Assembly (NCBI GenBank): GCA_001799635.1
Contig: MGTV01000048.1
Location: forward strand, 26,118 to 90,117
Source: Elusimicrobia bacterium GWA2_62_23
GTDB taxonomy: Bacteria > Elusimicrobiota > Elusimicrobia > Elusimicrobiales > UBA9959
Direction: 5' to 3'
Length of the DNA: 64,000 bases
The notes under the pieces were generated by a model that did not search any database, was not told where the DNA came from, and was given only the letters and a program-made list of their open reading frames with translations. Shown here in pieces: positions 1-7,966 of the stretch (position 1 is the first letter of the stretch; the number at the start of each line of letters is the position of its first letter). Both the position numbers and the translations under genes were made by a program.

Positions 1-1540
1 CCTGCTTCTTGCCGTCGGGAGCGGTGACTTCCCACTCCATGATCAGCTGGCCTTCCTTGGCGAGGCCCTTGGGCGCGAGGCAGGTGCCCAGGCGCACCAG
101 GCAGTCGTGGTAGAACACGTCGAGCGCGGCCTTCTCGCTGATCTGCGCCAGCACGCCGAGGTGCGGCATCATGAAGATGGAGTCCACCGCCATGCGGGTG
201 ATGCCCTCGGGCTGGTAGGCGTCTATCATCTGCATCATGGACTGGGTGCGGCGGGGGGAATGGGCCAGGATGCCGCCGGAACCTATCACGTAGTCGAGCT
301 TCATCACGTTGATGAGGCTCTGGCCGGAGGAGGTCTGGTCGAAAGCGTCCGAGATGGAGCGCTCCTGCTGCACGCCCTTCAGGCCCACGGCCAGCGCCTT
401 GTGCTGTTCGAAGGCCAGGCGCAGCGCCTCGCGCGATACCGCGTGCTCTATCTGCAGGTCCTCCACCGTCTGCGGGATGGTGGTGGGGCGGATCATCTTG
501 TTCTTGAGGCGGTTGCGCAGGTCCTGCTCCTCGATGTCGAAGGGCAGCCAGCGCAGGATGTTGGCGAGGCCCGCCTCGGCCATCACGTTGGAGATGGAGT
601 AACTCATGCCGAGGTTGGCGCTGACGGTGCGGTTAAAGACTTCGGAGAACACGCTGAACACGTCGGTAGTGGCGCCGCCGATGTCCACGGCCAGCACGTT
701 GAAGTTATTGGCCTTGGCGAACTTCTCGGTCATGGTGCCGACGGCCGCGGGAGTGGGCATGATGGGCGCGCCCACCATCTTCATCAGGCGGGGGTAACCC
801 GGGGCCTGCTGCATCACGTGCTCCAAAAAGATGTCGTGGATCTTGTGGCGCGCGGGCATCAGGTTCTCGCGCTCGAGGCTCGGGCGCAGGTTCTCGGTGA
901 TGATGAGCGCGGTGCGGTCGTCCAGGATGGCCTTGATCTGGGCGTGGGCCTTGTTATTGCCGGCGTAGATGACCGGCAGTTTGTAGGAGGCGCCCAGGCG
1001 CGGCTTGGGGTCCGCGGCCTTGAGGAACTGCGCGAGCTCCACCACGTGGGTCACGGTGCCGCCGTCGGTGCCGCCGGAAAGGAGCATCATGTCGGGGCGC
1101 AGCTGGCGGATGCGCTCTATCTTCTCGTGGTCCGCGCGGCCGTCGTTGGAGGCCAGAACGTCCATCACTATGGCGCCGGCGCCGAGCGCGCAGCGCTGGG
1201 CCGATTCGCCGGTCATGGCCTTCACGGCCCCGGCCACCATCATCTGCAGGCCGCCGCCGGCCGAGGAAGTGGAAACGTAGATGTCGGCGCCGACATTCCC
1301 GTTGTTGGGGGTGATGATCTTTTCGCCGTCGAGGATCTTGCGGCCGGACAGCTCTTCCACCTCGGTGATGGCGTTCAGCACGCCCTTGGTGACGTCCTCA
1401 AAAGGCGCCTCCACGGTGGTGGGGGCCTCGCCGCGGAAGGTCTGGCGGTAGGTATCGCCTTTCTTCTCTATGAGGATGGCCTTAGTGGTGGTGCTGCCGC
1501 AGTCGGTAGCTATGATGATCTCAAGGTCTTTTTTTGACAT
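1..1540 (-). CDS. MutL/GlmL-family protein, partial (runs off left edge)
   Basis: About 513 codons are visible; the C-terminus lies outside the window. The N-terminus reads MSKKDLEIIIATDCGSTTTK, where DCGSTTTK is the phosphate-binding signature of the ASKHA ATPase fold in the MutL/GlmL family. A second nucleotide-binding motif, VDIGGATTDVFS, lies near residue 290. Members are encoded next to B12-dependent glutamate or ornithine/lysine aminomutases and are thought to chaperone or reactivate them. No mutase subunit is visible here; one could lie to the left. The start ATG at 1540 overlaps the end of the upstream 112-residue gene by 20 bases, so the two are probably co-transcribed. Function is inferred from family only. 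Confidence 0.85.
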   Translation of the reverse strand, partial: MSKKDLEIIIATDCGSTTTKAILIEKKGDTYRQTFRGEAPTTVEAPFEDVTKGVLNAITEVEELSGRKILDGEKIITPNNGNVGADIYVSTSSAGGGLQMMVAGAVKAMTGESAQRCALGAGAIVMDVLASNDGRADHEKIERIRQLRPDMMLLSGGTDGGTVTHVVELAQFLKAADPKPRLGASYKLPVIYAGNNKAHAQIKAILDDRTALIITENLRPSLERENLMPARHKIHDIFLEHVMQQAPGYPRLMKMVGAPIMPTPAAVGTMTEKFAKANNFNVLAVDIGGATTDVFSVFSEVFNRTVSANLGMSYSISNVMAEAGLANILRWLPFDIEEQDLRNRLKNKMIRPTTIPQTVEDLQIEHAVSREALRLAFEQHKALAVGLKGVQQERSISDAFDQTSSGQSLINVMKLDYVIGSGGILAHSPRRTQSMMQMIDAYQPEGITRMAVDSIFMMPHLGVLAQISEKAALDVFYHDCLVRLGTCLAPKGLAKEGQLIMEWEVTAPDGKKQ

Positions 1541-1859
1541 CTGGGTCTTCCTTTTTAGCGGGTTCGGCGCTGAGCCGGTCGACAAAATACGCCATGGCCT
1601 TGCCGTTCTCCAGCAGGGCCCGATACTTCTGTACTTCTTCTTTCTTAAAGAGCAGGGTCAGGGCCGGCTCGATGAAGATCGCGCCCTGAGCGCCCAGGTT
1701 ATGCAGCGGCCTGGTGCTCTCCACGGCAAAGGCCGCGATATCCCCCAGCCCGCGCCGCCGCACCTTGTCGGCCAGCACGTCCAGGAGCCGCTTTTCCTCG
1801 TCAGTGGGGTCAGGGGGCTCCGGGATCTTGAAAGCGTTGTCCCAGATTCCCATGCGCAT
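1521..1859 (-). CDS. Hypothetical protein, 112 aa, upstream of the MutL-family gene
   Basis: I do not recognise this protein. It is short and soluble, with no signal peptide, a mixed-charge N-terminus (KIPEPPDPTDEEKRLL), a central hydrophobic stretch (GAIFIEPALTLLF) and a Lys/Asp-rich tail. Its 3' end overlaps the start of the MutL-like gene by 20 bases on the same strand, arguing for translational coupling and a related job. A minus-strand TATAGT hexamer (1867-1872) ends 7 bases before the ATG and no ribosome binding site is visible. A second in-frame ATG lies two codons downstream. Confidence 0.6.
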   Translation of the reverse strand: MRMGIWDNAFKIPEPPDPTDEEKRLLDVLADKVRRRGLGDIAAFAVESTRPLHNLGAQGAIFIEPALTLLFKKEEVQKYRALLENGKAMAYFVDRLSAEPAKKEDPDVKKRP

Positions 1860-1921
1860 TTATTTTACTATAAAAGGGGGAGGGACCGCACAAGGGGCGG
1901 GGGCGGGCACTGGAACGCGCC

Positions 1922-1950
1922 TTGAAACCGCGAAGTTCGTGGTGTATACT
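1922..1950 (+). promoter_or_regulatory. Sigma70-type promoter for the choice-of-anchor D gene
   Basis: TTGAAA (1922-1927) and TATACT (1945-1950) are separated by 17 bases. A clear ribosome binding site (ACGGAGG, about 1977-1983) follows just before the ATG at 1990, so this transcript would have a normal leader. Confidence 0.7.
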
Positions 1951-1989
1951 CTTTAGTAAGGCCGGGAACGCCCGGCACGGAGGTTTTTT

Positions 1990-3693
1990 ATGGACGTAAA
2001 GACCAAATTTACCTGGAAGGCGGCCCTGGTGCCGGCGGCCGCGGTGACCGCGGCCTTCGCGGTGGGCATAGGCTATTTCGCCGGCAGCTCGCCCCAGGAC
2101 ACCGAAACCCCGGAAAGGCAGGCGCAAGTGAGCTTCAACAGCGGCCCCAGCTACGCGCCAGGCAGCGACCCCATGGCCAGGCCGGCCCAGCCCCGGGCCT
2201 CTTCCATAGAGATGTTCCGGCAGGTGAACAGGAATTACTCTTCCGACAGCGCCGGGCAAGCCACCGCCTTCAAACCCGCGGTAAAGCCTAAGACCAACGC
2301 CGAAATGCAGGAATTTCTGCGGCAGGTCCGTCACGACATAAATTACGAGGCCCCCGCCGGGGAAGCGGGGGCGGCGCAGGGAGGCGGGACGCCGCAGCCC
2401 GGCGGCCGGCGCATCTACAACCCCGCCGGGCTGGGCAGCAAACCCGGCCCCTCCGGGGTCCGCGCGGCCTCGCTGCCCAGGCTTAAGCCCGCCGGCAGCC
2501 CGACAGGAGACCTGGGCGGCAAGCGCTCCGGGTTCGGTTCCAATTTCCAGGACTACGGCACGGCCCCGGCGCTGCACGGCCCCGCGGCGGCCAGGCAGCA
2601 GCGGGCCGACGACCTGGCGGCCTCCGGCGGCGGTTCGCACCTGGAGGCCGGGGAGTACGGCTCAGCCAGGAGCGGCCAGGACGGCTCGGGCGGTACCGGC
2701 ATGAACTCCGGCGGCAGCGGCGGTTCACAGGGAGGCGGCGGCGCGTCGTCCTCCATGAACCCGGCCGGGGGGATGAAACAGGCCCAGACCGAGGCCGGCC
2801 CTCCGCCGGCGCCGGTAGCCTACCTATGGCCCAGGACGCTGGATTTCGGGGACATGCGCACTTACGAAACTGCTACCAGGATGGCGATCCTGATGAACAT
2901 CGGGGAACTGCCCCTTTCCGTGGGGGCGATAGAGAACATAGATGACGACGCCCCTTTCGCCATTGAGAAGGACAACTGCAGCAACTCGACCTTGGCTCCC
3001 GGGAAAAGTTGCACGTTCCTGGCCAGGTTCTCACCTCAGGGTGCCAGGGAATATATCACGGCCTTCTACGTCCCGACCAACGACAACGGCCGGTCCTACT
3101 ACCAGACCTACATGGAGGTCAAAGGCAAAACGACCTCCTCCCAATGGACTTCATGGTGGAACCGGCACTGGGGCAGTTCCGGCCAGGGGACCGTGAACAA
3201 GGCCGAGTTCGGCATGGTGCCGGAGGGACGCAGCCTCAGTGAAACCGTGCGCGTGACCAACACCGGCGGCAATAACTGGCACGCCGTGAAGCTCGACCTC
3301 TCCAAACTGCCGTTGTCGTTCAAGATCACCGGGGACGGCTGCACCGGTTCGTCAGTGGCCGCCGGCCAGTCCTGCCCGGTCGCCGTGACTTTCACCCCGA
3401 CGGAGATGGTCAACCGCAGGTTCTCTGACTCGCATTATGGACAGTATCTTGCGGTGAACGCCAACACCGGAGCCAAAGTGCACGACGCCCGGCCCAAGTT
3501 CCCGCCCTTGCTGCTGGACGCCCCCGTGGAGGCGGCGCCCAAGGGAGCGTTCAAGGTGCTGGCGAGCTATGACGAAGAGTATCACACGGCGCACCAGGAG
3601 GTGCTGGAAGTGAAGTTGTCCGCCAGGAGCTGCGCCCCGTTCCCGGCAAAGGGCCTGACGCGCATCCAGGATTACTACTACTACTTCAAATAG
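1990..3693 (+). CDS. Choice-of-anchor D domain surface/periplasmic protein
   Basis: A 567-residue protein. An N-terminal hydrophobic segment (about residues 11-31) is probably a signal anchor. A long low-complexity Gly/Ser/Pro/Ala linker follows (about 35-270). Two Ig-like ASH/choice-of-anchor D domains lie at roughly 275-375 and 400-480; each has the DFG or EFG opening strand and the Cys pair typical of these modules (DNCSNSTLAPGKSCTF; DGCTGSSVAAGQSCPV). A short Cys-containing tail ends in DYYYYFK. These domains are structural adhesion modules in exported proteins. The gene has its own promoter and terminator, so it is monocistronic. The exact role is unknown. Confidence 0.75.
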   Translation: MDVKTKFTWKAALVPAAAVTAAFAVGIGYFAGSSPQDTETPERQAQVSFNSGPSYAPGSDPMARPAQPRASSIEMFRQVNRNYSSDSAGQATAFKPAVKPKTNAEMQEFLRQVRHDINYEAPAGEAGAAQGGGTPQPGGRRIYNPAGLGSKPGPSGVRAASLPRLKPAGSPTGDLGGKRSGFGSNFQDYGTAPALHGPAAARQQRADDLAASGGGSHLEAGEYGSARSGQDGSGGTGMNSGGSGGSQGGGGASSSMNPAGGMKQAQTEAGPPPAPVAYLWPRTLDFGDMRTYETATRMAILMNIGELPLSVGAIENIDDDAPFAIEKDNCSNSTLAPGKSCTFLARFSPQGAREYITAFYVPTNDNGRSYYQTYMEVKGKTTSSQWTSWWNRHWGSSGQGTVNKAEFGMVPEGRSLSETVRVTNTGGNNWHAVKLDLSKLPLSFKITGDGCTGSSVAAGQSCPVAVTFTPTEMVNRRFSDSHYGQYLAVNANTGAKVHDARPKFPPLLLDAPVEAAPKGAFKVLASYDEEYHTAHQEVLEVKLSARSCAPFPAKGLTRIQDYYYYFK

Positions 3694-3700
3694 GCGGAGG

Positions 3701-4213
3701 TCAGCGCGGCGCAACGGCGGGGGCGGCCCCGCCGTTCTTTTTTTGTTTAGGGGAAAAGGGGAAGGAAACGCGCAGGACCGAACCGGGGTTTGCCTTGTGG
3801 GCGCGGGCGCAGCCGGCCGGAAGCTCCAGTACCGCCGAGGCGGGGGCGACAGCCCTCGCCACCTCTGCCTCCGGCTGGTCCGGCCTGGAACGCGGAACGC
3901 GGTGGAATACCCGGAGCACCTTCATCTTATCGTCGAGGAAGACCATATCCAGGTCCACCAGTGTATTCTTCATCCAGAAGGATTTCACTCCGGGGTCGCC
4001 GAAGACGAACAGCATGCCGCGGCCTTCGGGCAGGGCCTCCCTGAACATCAGCCCGCGGGCCTGCTCCTCCGGGGTCAGCGCCAGTTCCGCCTTTACCGCG
4101 AAACCGTCGGGCAGGAGCACGCGGGCCTCGCGCGCCCCGGCGGGTACGCGGAGGGCAGCCGCGCCGGCCGCGAACAGCGCCAGCAGCGCAAAAGCGAGGG
4201 CGGGCCTAGTCAT
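3701..4213 (-). CDS. DUF192 family secreted protein
   Basis: 170 residues: a signal peptide (about 1-20) then a DUF192 domain. Diagnostic segments are LALTPEEQARGLMFREALPE, GMLFVFG and KSFWMKNTLVDLDMVFLD, followed by VLELPAG. DUF192 is a small extracytoplasmic beta-fold of unknown biochemical role. The domain ends at about FPF; the remaining 17 residues (Lys/Ala/Pro-rich) are read through the terminator of the opposing gene and are probably unstructured. The start overlaps the stop of the upstream 173-residue gene by 8 bases, so the two are translationally coupled. Confidence 0.85.
   Translation of the reverse strand: MTRPALAFALLALFAAGAAALRVPAGAREARVLLPDGFAVKAELALTPEEQARGLMFREALPEGRGMLFVFGDPGVKSFWMKNTLVDLDMVFLDDKMKVLRVFHRVPRSRPDQPEAEVARAVAPASAVLELPAGCARAHKANPGSVLRVSFPFSPKQKKNGGAAPAVAPR
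3713..3743 (+). terminator. Rho-independent terminator inside the end of the convergent DUF192 gene
   Basis: A perfect 10-bp stem (3713-3722 with 3727-3736, loop GCGG) is followed by a T-rich run. It lies within the last codons of the convergent minus-strand gene, where it encodes part of a low-complexity tail. Confidence 0.8.
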
Positions 4214-4727
4214 CTTCCCCCGTGAGAGAGGCGGGAACGGCGGGGGTAGAAATTTCCGGAGCCAGCGACGAAAAAGTGGAGACAGAAACGAGGAAAAGCG
4301 GCATGCGCAGTTCGGCGGCGGCCTTCAGCCTGCCGCCCTCGGAAAAAAGGCGCATGGCGTCGCTTTTATATTTTTTGGCCAGGGCCCTGAAACCGCCTTC
4401 CTTGCCCAGGTCAGCGGCCAGAGTTTTGAACGGGACGGAGGTCGTTTCCGACAGCAGCAGCATGGCCGCCAGTTCCTGCCTGTAGATCCCCTGCCGGAGG
4501 TACTTGAGCACTTCCCGCTCCGGGGCGGTGGACTCGAACACGGAGCACAGCGTCGCGCTGCTCACCTCGGAGGCCAGCGCCCAGGAGAAGGCGTCCTCCC
4601 CCGACGTGTCTATGCGGGAGTCGTCCCCGCGGGCGAAAGCGTCGGGGCCGACTTCGGCCCCGAGGTAGACCTGCGCGGCGGCCGGGACGGCCGAGGCCAG
4701 CAGCAGGCAGGCGATCAGGTTTCTCAT
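4206..4727 (-). CDS. Hypothetical secreted protein, 173 aa
   Basis: A clear signal peptide (MRNLIACLLLASAVPAAAQ, cleavage after AAA or AAQ) is followed by a mostly alpha-helical domain with no motif I recognise. It includes a segment typical of small helical exported proteins (YRQELAAMLLLSETTSVPFK) and a single Cys near residue 60. It sits between the Lrp-like gene (28-base gap) and the DUF192 gene (8-base overlap), so the three probably form one minus-strand operon starting at the promoter near 5039-5067. Confidence 0.65.
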   Translation of the reverse strand: MRNLIACLLLASAVPAAAQVYLGAEVGPDAFARGDDSRIDTSGEDAFSWALASEVSSATLCSVFESTAPEREVLKYLRQGIYRQELAAMLLLSETTSVPFKTLAADLGKEGGFRALAKKYKSDAMRLFSEGGRLKAAAELRMPLFLVSVSTFSSLAPEISTPAVPASLTGEDD

Positions 4728-4755
4728 AGGTTCCGCGCCGGACGCCGGCGCCGGG

Positions 4756-4989
4756 CTAGAGGGACGTGGTTACGAGCGTTTCCGTGGAAAGCACGCCGGG
4801 AATCCCGCGGATCTCCTGCACTACGATATTAGAGAGAGTGGGCAGGTCGTCGGTCTCCATGTCCAGGACCAGGTCCCAGCGGCCGAACACCGCTGACATG
4901 TGGACGACGCTCTTGAGGCCCTTGAGCTTCTGGAGGGTCTGTTTCTCCTTGCCAGGCATCAGTTTAACTAGCACGAGTCCGGTTACCAT
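4756..4989 (-). CDS. Stand-alone Lrp/AsnC ligand-binding (RAM) domain protein
   Basis: 77 residues. The start ATG at 4989 was preferred to longer upstream options because AAAGGA lies just upstream and the longer frame runs through dtd on the other strand. The sequence is a single alpha-beta RAM domain, with VLVKLMPGKEKQTLQKL, GRWDLVLDMETDDLPTLSN and IRGIPGVLSTETLV. It lacks the helix-turn-helix of full Lrp/AsnC regulators, so it belongs to the DNA-binding-free small Lrp-like proteins that bind amino acids or act as effector modules. It is probably the first gene of the operon with the two exported proteins. Confidence 0.8.
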   Translation of the reverse strand: MVTGLVLVKLMPGKEKQTLQKLKGLKSVVHMSAVFGRWDLVLDMETDDLPTLSNIVVQEIRGIPGVLSTETLVTTSL

Positions 4990-5038
4990 AGTTTTTCCTT
5001 TTCCGGGCGGCGCTTCGGCTGCGCGCCTGCCCAACCTT

Positions 5039-5067
5039 ATTATACAACCGGCCGGCGTGTTATTCAA
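5039..5067 (-). promoter_or_regulatory. Minus-strand promoter for the Lrp-like operon
   Basis: On the minus strand, TTGAAT (5067-5062) and TATAAT (5044-5039) are spaced by exactly 17 bases and point toward the Lrp-like gene starting at 4989. Confidence 0.7.
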
Positions 5068-5103
5068 TAGGCGGCTGCGGGTAAATGATTTATAATTATA
5101 GGT

Positions 5104-5547
5104 ATGCGGGCACTGATACAGCGCGTCAAGCGGGGCGGGGTGAAAACCGCCGGGGCGGACCACGCCATAGGGCGCGGCTTGGTGGTGCTGCTGGGCGTGG
5201 GCGTGGGCGACGCCGAAAGCGACGCGGACTTCCTGGCCGAAAAGACCGCCAACCTGCGCGTCTTTTCCAATGCCGACGGCAAGTTCGACCACTCCCTGCT
5301 GGACGTGAAAGGCGAGGCGCTGGTGGTCTCCCAGTTCACGCTCTACGGCGACGCCTCCAAGGGCCGCCGCCCGGACTTCACCGCGGCCGCCAAACCGCAG
5401 GAGGCGAACCGCCTCTACGAATATTTCGTAAAAGTTTTGGGGGCGAAAGGAATACCGGTAAAGACGGGGATCTTCGCGGCCGACATGGAAGTAGAGATCA
5501 TTAACGACGGACCCGTCACCATCTGGCTGGACAGCCGCAAAAAATGA
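5104..5547 (+). CDS. dtd: D-aminoacyl-tRNA deacylase
   Basis: 147 residues, the usual family length. Hydrolyses D-aminoacyl-tRNA (and Gly-tRNA-Ala) to remove mischarged D-amino acids. The N-terminus MRALIQRVKRGGV is typical; the catalytic SQFTLYG motif is at 76-82 and the cross-subunit Gly-cisPro segment NDGPVT at 134-139. These active-site parts look intact. A TATAAT hexamer (5091-5096) ends 7 bases before the ATG and there is no good ribosome binding site, so the transcript may be leaderless. The 3' end overlaps the CsgG-like lipoprotein gene by 4 bases (ATGA). Confidence 0.95.
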   Translation: MRALIQRVKRGGVKTAGADHAIGRGLVVLLGVGVGDAESDADFLAEKTANLRVFSNADGKFDHSLLDVKGEALVVSQFTLYGDASKGRRPDFTAAAKPQEANRLYEYFVKVLGAKGIPVKTGIFAADMEVEIINDGPVTIWLDSRKK

Positions 5548-6749
5548 ATCCAGGACCGAAACGCCTTTTGATCTTCGCGGCTTTAACCGCCTTCCTGACA
5601 GCGGGAAGTTGCGCTTCAAAAAAACCGCGCGGGGCCGGACCCGCCGCCGTCTTTCCTGCTCCTTTGGACCGCGTGGTAGAGGATATCTCCGCCATCAAGG
5701 AGCGGATCCCGGGCCGCAAGATAGCCGTCTACGAATTCACCGATATTTCCGGAAGGACCAGGCCGGAAGGCAGACTCGTGGCAGAACGGCTTACCACCGA
5801 ATTGGCGCGCACCGGTGAATTCCAGGTCATAGAACGCAGCCGTCTGGAGGCCGGTCTCAGGGAACTCAAGTTATCAGCCGCGGGAGTTATCGACGAAGCG
5901 ACCGCCCTTCAGGCCGGAAGGCTCCTGGGGGCGCAGGCCGCGGTCACAGGCACGCTGATACGCATAAACGGGAAATTCGAACTTAATGTCAGGACGATAG
6001 ACGTGCAGACAGGCGGCGTGATTTCCGGTTCTATTGTCCATCTCGAGGAGGAGGCCCTTAACGTCAAAACGGATCCGCAAGATGACTCCTTCGGCCTCCC
6101 TCACCACCAGAAACCCGCGCCCGTCTCAAAAAAAATCCCGGCAGGATGGGAAGAATGGCCGGGCTGGGAAGGCCGCTACGGGAACTTCCGGTTGGAGAGT
6201 GGCAAACTGTATTATGACATGACGTCCAGGCAGCACGACCACATCGACGCGGAGATCCCGGAGGGCTACTATCCCGGCCTGCTTCTGGCCAGACGTGTCA
6301 AGGGCGACAAATGGGCCGTGGAGGCGAAAGTCAGATATAACATGCCGGTAGCGGCCGGTCGCTGGTTTTCCATGTGCATCTGGATCGGTCCCGGCGGCGC
6401 CCGCCCTTCCATAGGCAGTAAGGCCAAAGCCCTGGCGGTCTGCGCGCTCCGCCGAGCCGACTCAGGATACGGCACCGACGATTTCAGTTTTTTTCACTCT
6501 CCGGGAGGACACCCCGCGGTCAGCCTGTCGAAGGACCAGGCTTACCTCCGTTTTGAAAGGAACGGGACCGACTTTAAAGCTTTGGCCAGCCTGGACGGTA
6601 CTGAATACAGGGAAGTCCTCTCGATTACCGGCGCAAAAATATCTCCAGGGGAGGAGCAAAAGATAGTTCTGGGCGGGCAGTCGTATTCCGCCGCCGGTTC
6701 TTACGCCGAATACGAATACATTAAACTGAACGGAAGGCCGTTATTCTGA
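5544..6749 (+). CDS. Lipoprotein: CsgG/FlgO-like domain fused to a beta-sandwich domain
   Basis: 401 residues. An N-terminal signal ends in a plausible lipobox (LTAGSC, Cys23). Residues about 55-165 resemble the CsgG/FlgO/TolB-N type fold (KIAVYEFTDISG, VAERLTTELARTGEFQVIER, LGAQAAVTGTL), found in outer-membrane lipoproteins that form pores or assemble appendages. Residues about 195-401 form a predicted beta-rich domain (WEEWPGWEGRYGNF, YYPGLLLAR, FSMCIWIGPGGARPSIGS, GSYAEYEYIKLNGR) homologous to the whole of the next gene product; it resembles DUF1349/concanavalin-like folds. It overlaps dtd upstream and the next gene by 1 base. The role is unknown, probably at the cell envelope. Confidence 0.75.
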   Translation: MNPGPKRLLIFAALTAFLTAGSCASKKPRGAGPAAVFPAPLDRVVEDISAIKERIPGRKIAVYEFTDISGRTRPEGRLVAERLTTELARTGEFQVIERSRLEAGLRELKLSAAGVIDEATALQAGRLLGAQAAVTGTLIRINGKFELNVRTIDVQTGGVISGSIVHLEEEALNVKTDPQDDSFGLPHHQKPAPVSKKIPAGWEEWPGWEGRYGNFRLESGKLYYDMTSRQHDHIDAEIPEGYYPGLLLARRVKGDKWAVEAKVRYNMPVAAGRWFSMCIWIGPGGARPSIGSKAKALAVCALRRADSGYGTDDFSFFHSPGGHPAVSLSKDQAYLRFERNGTDFKALASLDGTEYREVLSITGAKISPGEEQKIVLGGQSYSAAGSYAEYEYIKLNGRPLF

Positions 6750-7465
6750 TGAACAATAAACTTACCGAGAAACTGCTACCGTTAACGCTGTGCCTGGCAG
6801 CCGCGCTGGCGGGGTGCCTGAATCCCATGATGTTCAAGAAGGGCGCCTACGCCATTGACGATTGGGAAACGTGGACCGGCTGGAACGACGCCTACGGCTC
6901 GCACGAAGCGACGCCCGACGGCGTCTACTACCGGCTTACCGAGCGGCAGGACGACACGCGCGACATGTCCTCGGACGGCTACTCTCCCGGGCTTATACTC
7001 TCCAGGGAACTCATGGGGCAGAACTGGATCTTAGACCTGGAAGCGGATTTCAAGATCCCGCCGGGCCAGGTGAAGCGCTTCTCCTACGGCGTCTGGGTGG
7101 GCGGGGATTCCGTGCGCCCGTCCATAGCCAACCCCTCCGCGACCATAAAAATAGTGGCCCAGCGCCAGAACGGGCCCAAACCCGGCGACGACGCCCTGCT
7201 GGTCTTCTATCTGCCCGGCGGCAAGCCTTTCGCCGTCCCCAGGGACGCCAAGGTGCTGCGCTTCGCGCGCTCCGGCAACGTGTTCTCGGCGGCGTACGCC
7301 ATGAACCGCAAAAAGTTCACGCCGCTGTTCTCGGTGGAAGCCCCGGCCGCGGCCGACGCGCCGTCGCAGAAATTCTTCATAGGCGGGTTCGCCGGGGGAG
7401 ATCCCGCCGGCGCCTACGCCCGCCTGACGAGCCTCAGGATAAACGGCAGGGAAACCCTCAGATGA
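6749..7465 (+). CDS. Lipoprotein paralogous to the C-terminal half of its upstream neighbour
   Basis: 238 residues with a strong lipobox (LAGC, Cys23). The mature part matches the C-terminal domain of the upstream lipoprotein segment by segment: WETWTGWNDAYGSHEATPDG for WEEWPGWEGRYGNF, YSPGLILSRE for YYPGLLLARR, GVWVGGDSVRPSI for CIWIGPGGARPSI, and a shared final LRINGR/IKLNGR strand. The two therefore arose by duplication with loss or gain of the CsgG-like part. The start overlaps the previous stop (TGATG) and the end overlaps the cupin start (ATGA). Function is unknown; a paired outer-membrane complex is plausible. Confidence 0.7.
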   Translation: MNNKLTEKLLPLTLCLAAALAGCLNPMMFKKGAYAIDDWETWTGWNDAYGSHEATPDGVYYRLTERQDDTRDMSSDGYSPGLILSRELMGQNWILDLEADFKIPPGQVKRFSYGVWVGGDSVRPSIANPSATIKIVAQRQNGPKPGDDALLVFYLPGGKPFAVPRDAKVLRFARSGNVFSAAYAMNRKKFTPLFSVEAPAAADAPSQKFFIGGFAGGDPAGAYARLTSLRINGRETLR

Positions 7466-7959
7466 ACGGGACGGCCGGCAAAGCGAAGAAGACCGGTCCC
7501 CGGGAACTTATCCGCCTGCACAACCTGAAACCGCACCCGGAGGGCGGCTACTTCCGCGAGACCTACAGGTCCTCGGCCCCGGCGCCCTCCCGGCGTGTCC
7601 GGCGCAGCTGCTGCACGGCCATCCTCTTCCTGCTGGAAGAAGGGGACATCTCCCGCCTGCACCGCATCAAGTCGGATGAACTCTGGCATTTCTACGCCGG
7701 CGGACCGCTGCGGATCAGCGCCATCCGCCCCGACGGTAAAAGCGAGAGCGCCCTGCTCGGCCCGGGCCATAACTGCCAGCACCTGGTCCCGGCGGGCCGC
7801 TGGTTCGGGGCGGCCCCGGAACCCGGCTCCGGCTGGTCCCTCGTCGGATGCACGGTAGCCCCCGGCTTCGACTTCCGGGATTTCGAACTGGGCTCGCGCG
7901 AAGGCCTGCTGAAGCGGTTCCCGCGCGCGGCTAAAATTATACGGCAACTTACACGATAA
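7462..7959 (+). CDS. Cupin_5 (DUF985) family protein
   Basis: 165 residues. The start ATG at 7462 overlaps the previous stop; a longer open frame upstream is a shadow of the lipoprotein gene. Family hallmarks are HPEGGYFRETYR (25-36), then H67, E73 and H76 in SRLHRIKSDELWHFYAG, which form the cupin metal/ligand face, and VAPGFDFRDFELG near the end. The family is related to an epimerase-like cupin and its substrate is not established. The last gene, RNase R, begins 7 bases downstream. Confidence 0.85.
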   Translation: MNGTAGKAKKTGPRELIRLHNLKPHPEGGYFRETYRSSAPAPSRRVRRSCCTAILFLLEEGDISRLHRIKSDELWHFYAGGPLRISAIRPDGKSESALLGPGHNCQHLVPAGRWFGAAPEPGSGWSLVGCTVAPGFDFRDFELGSREGLLKRFPRAAKIIRQLTR

Positions 7960-7966
7960 GGATAAA

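Noticed and set aside
107..1537. Long plus-strand open frame rich in His, Gly and Val
   Set aside because: It is the antisense of the MutL-family gene; composition is that of a GC-rich shadow frame.
4990..5619. N-terminal extension of the Lrp-like protein to 287 residues
   Set aside because: The extension is antisense to dtd and the next gene; the ATG at 4989 has a ribosome binding site and starts the domain exactly.
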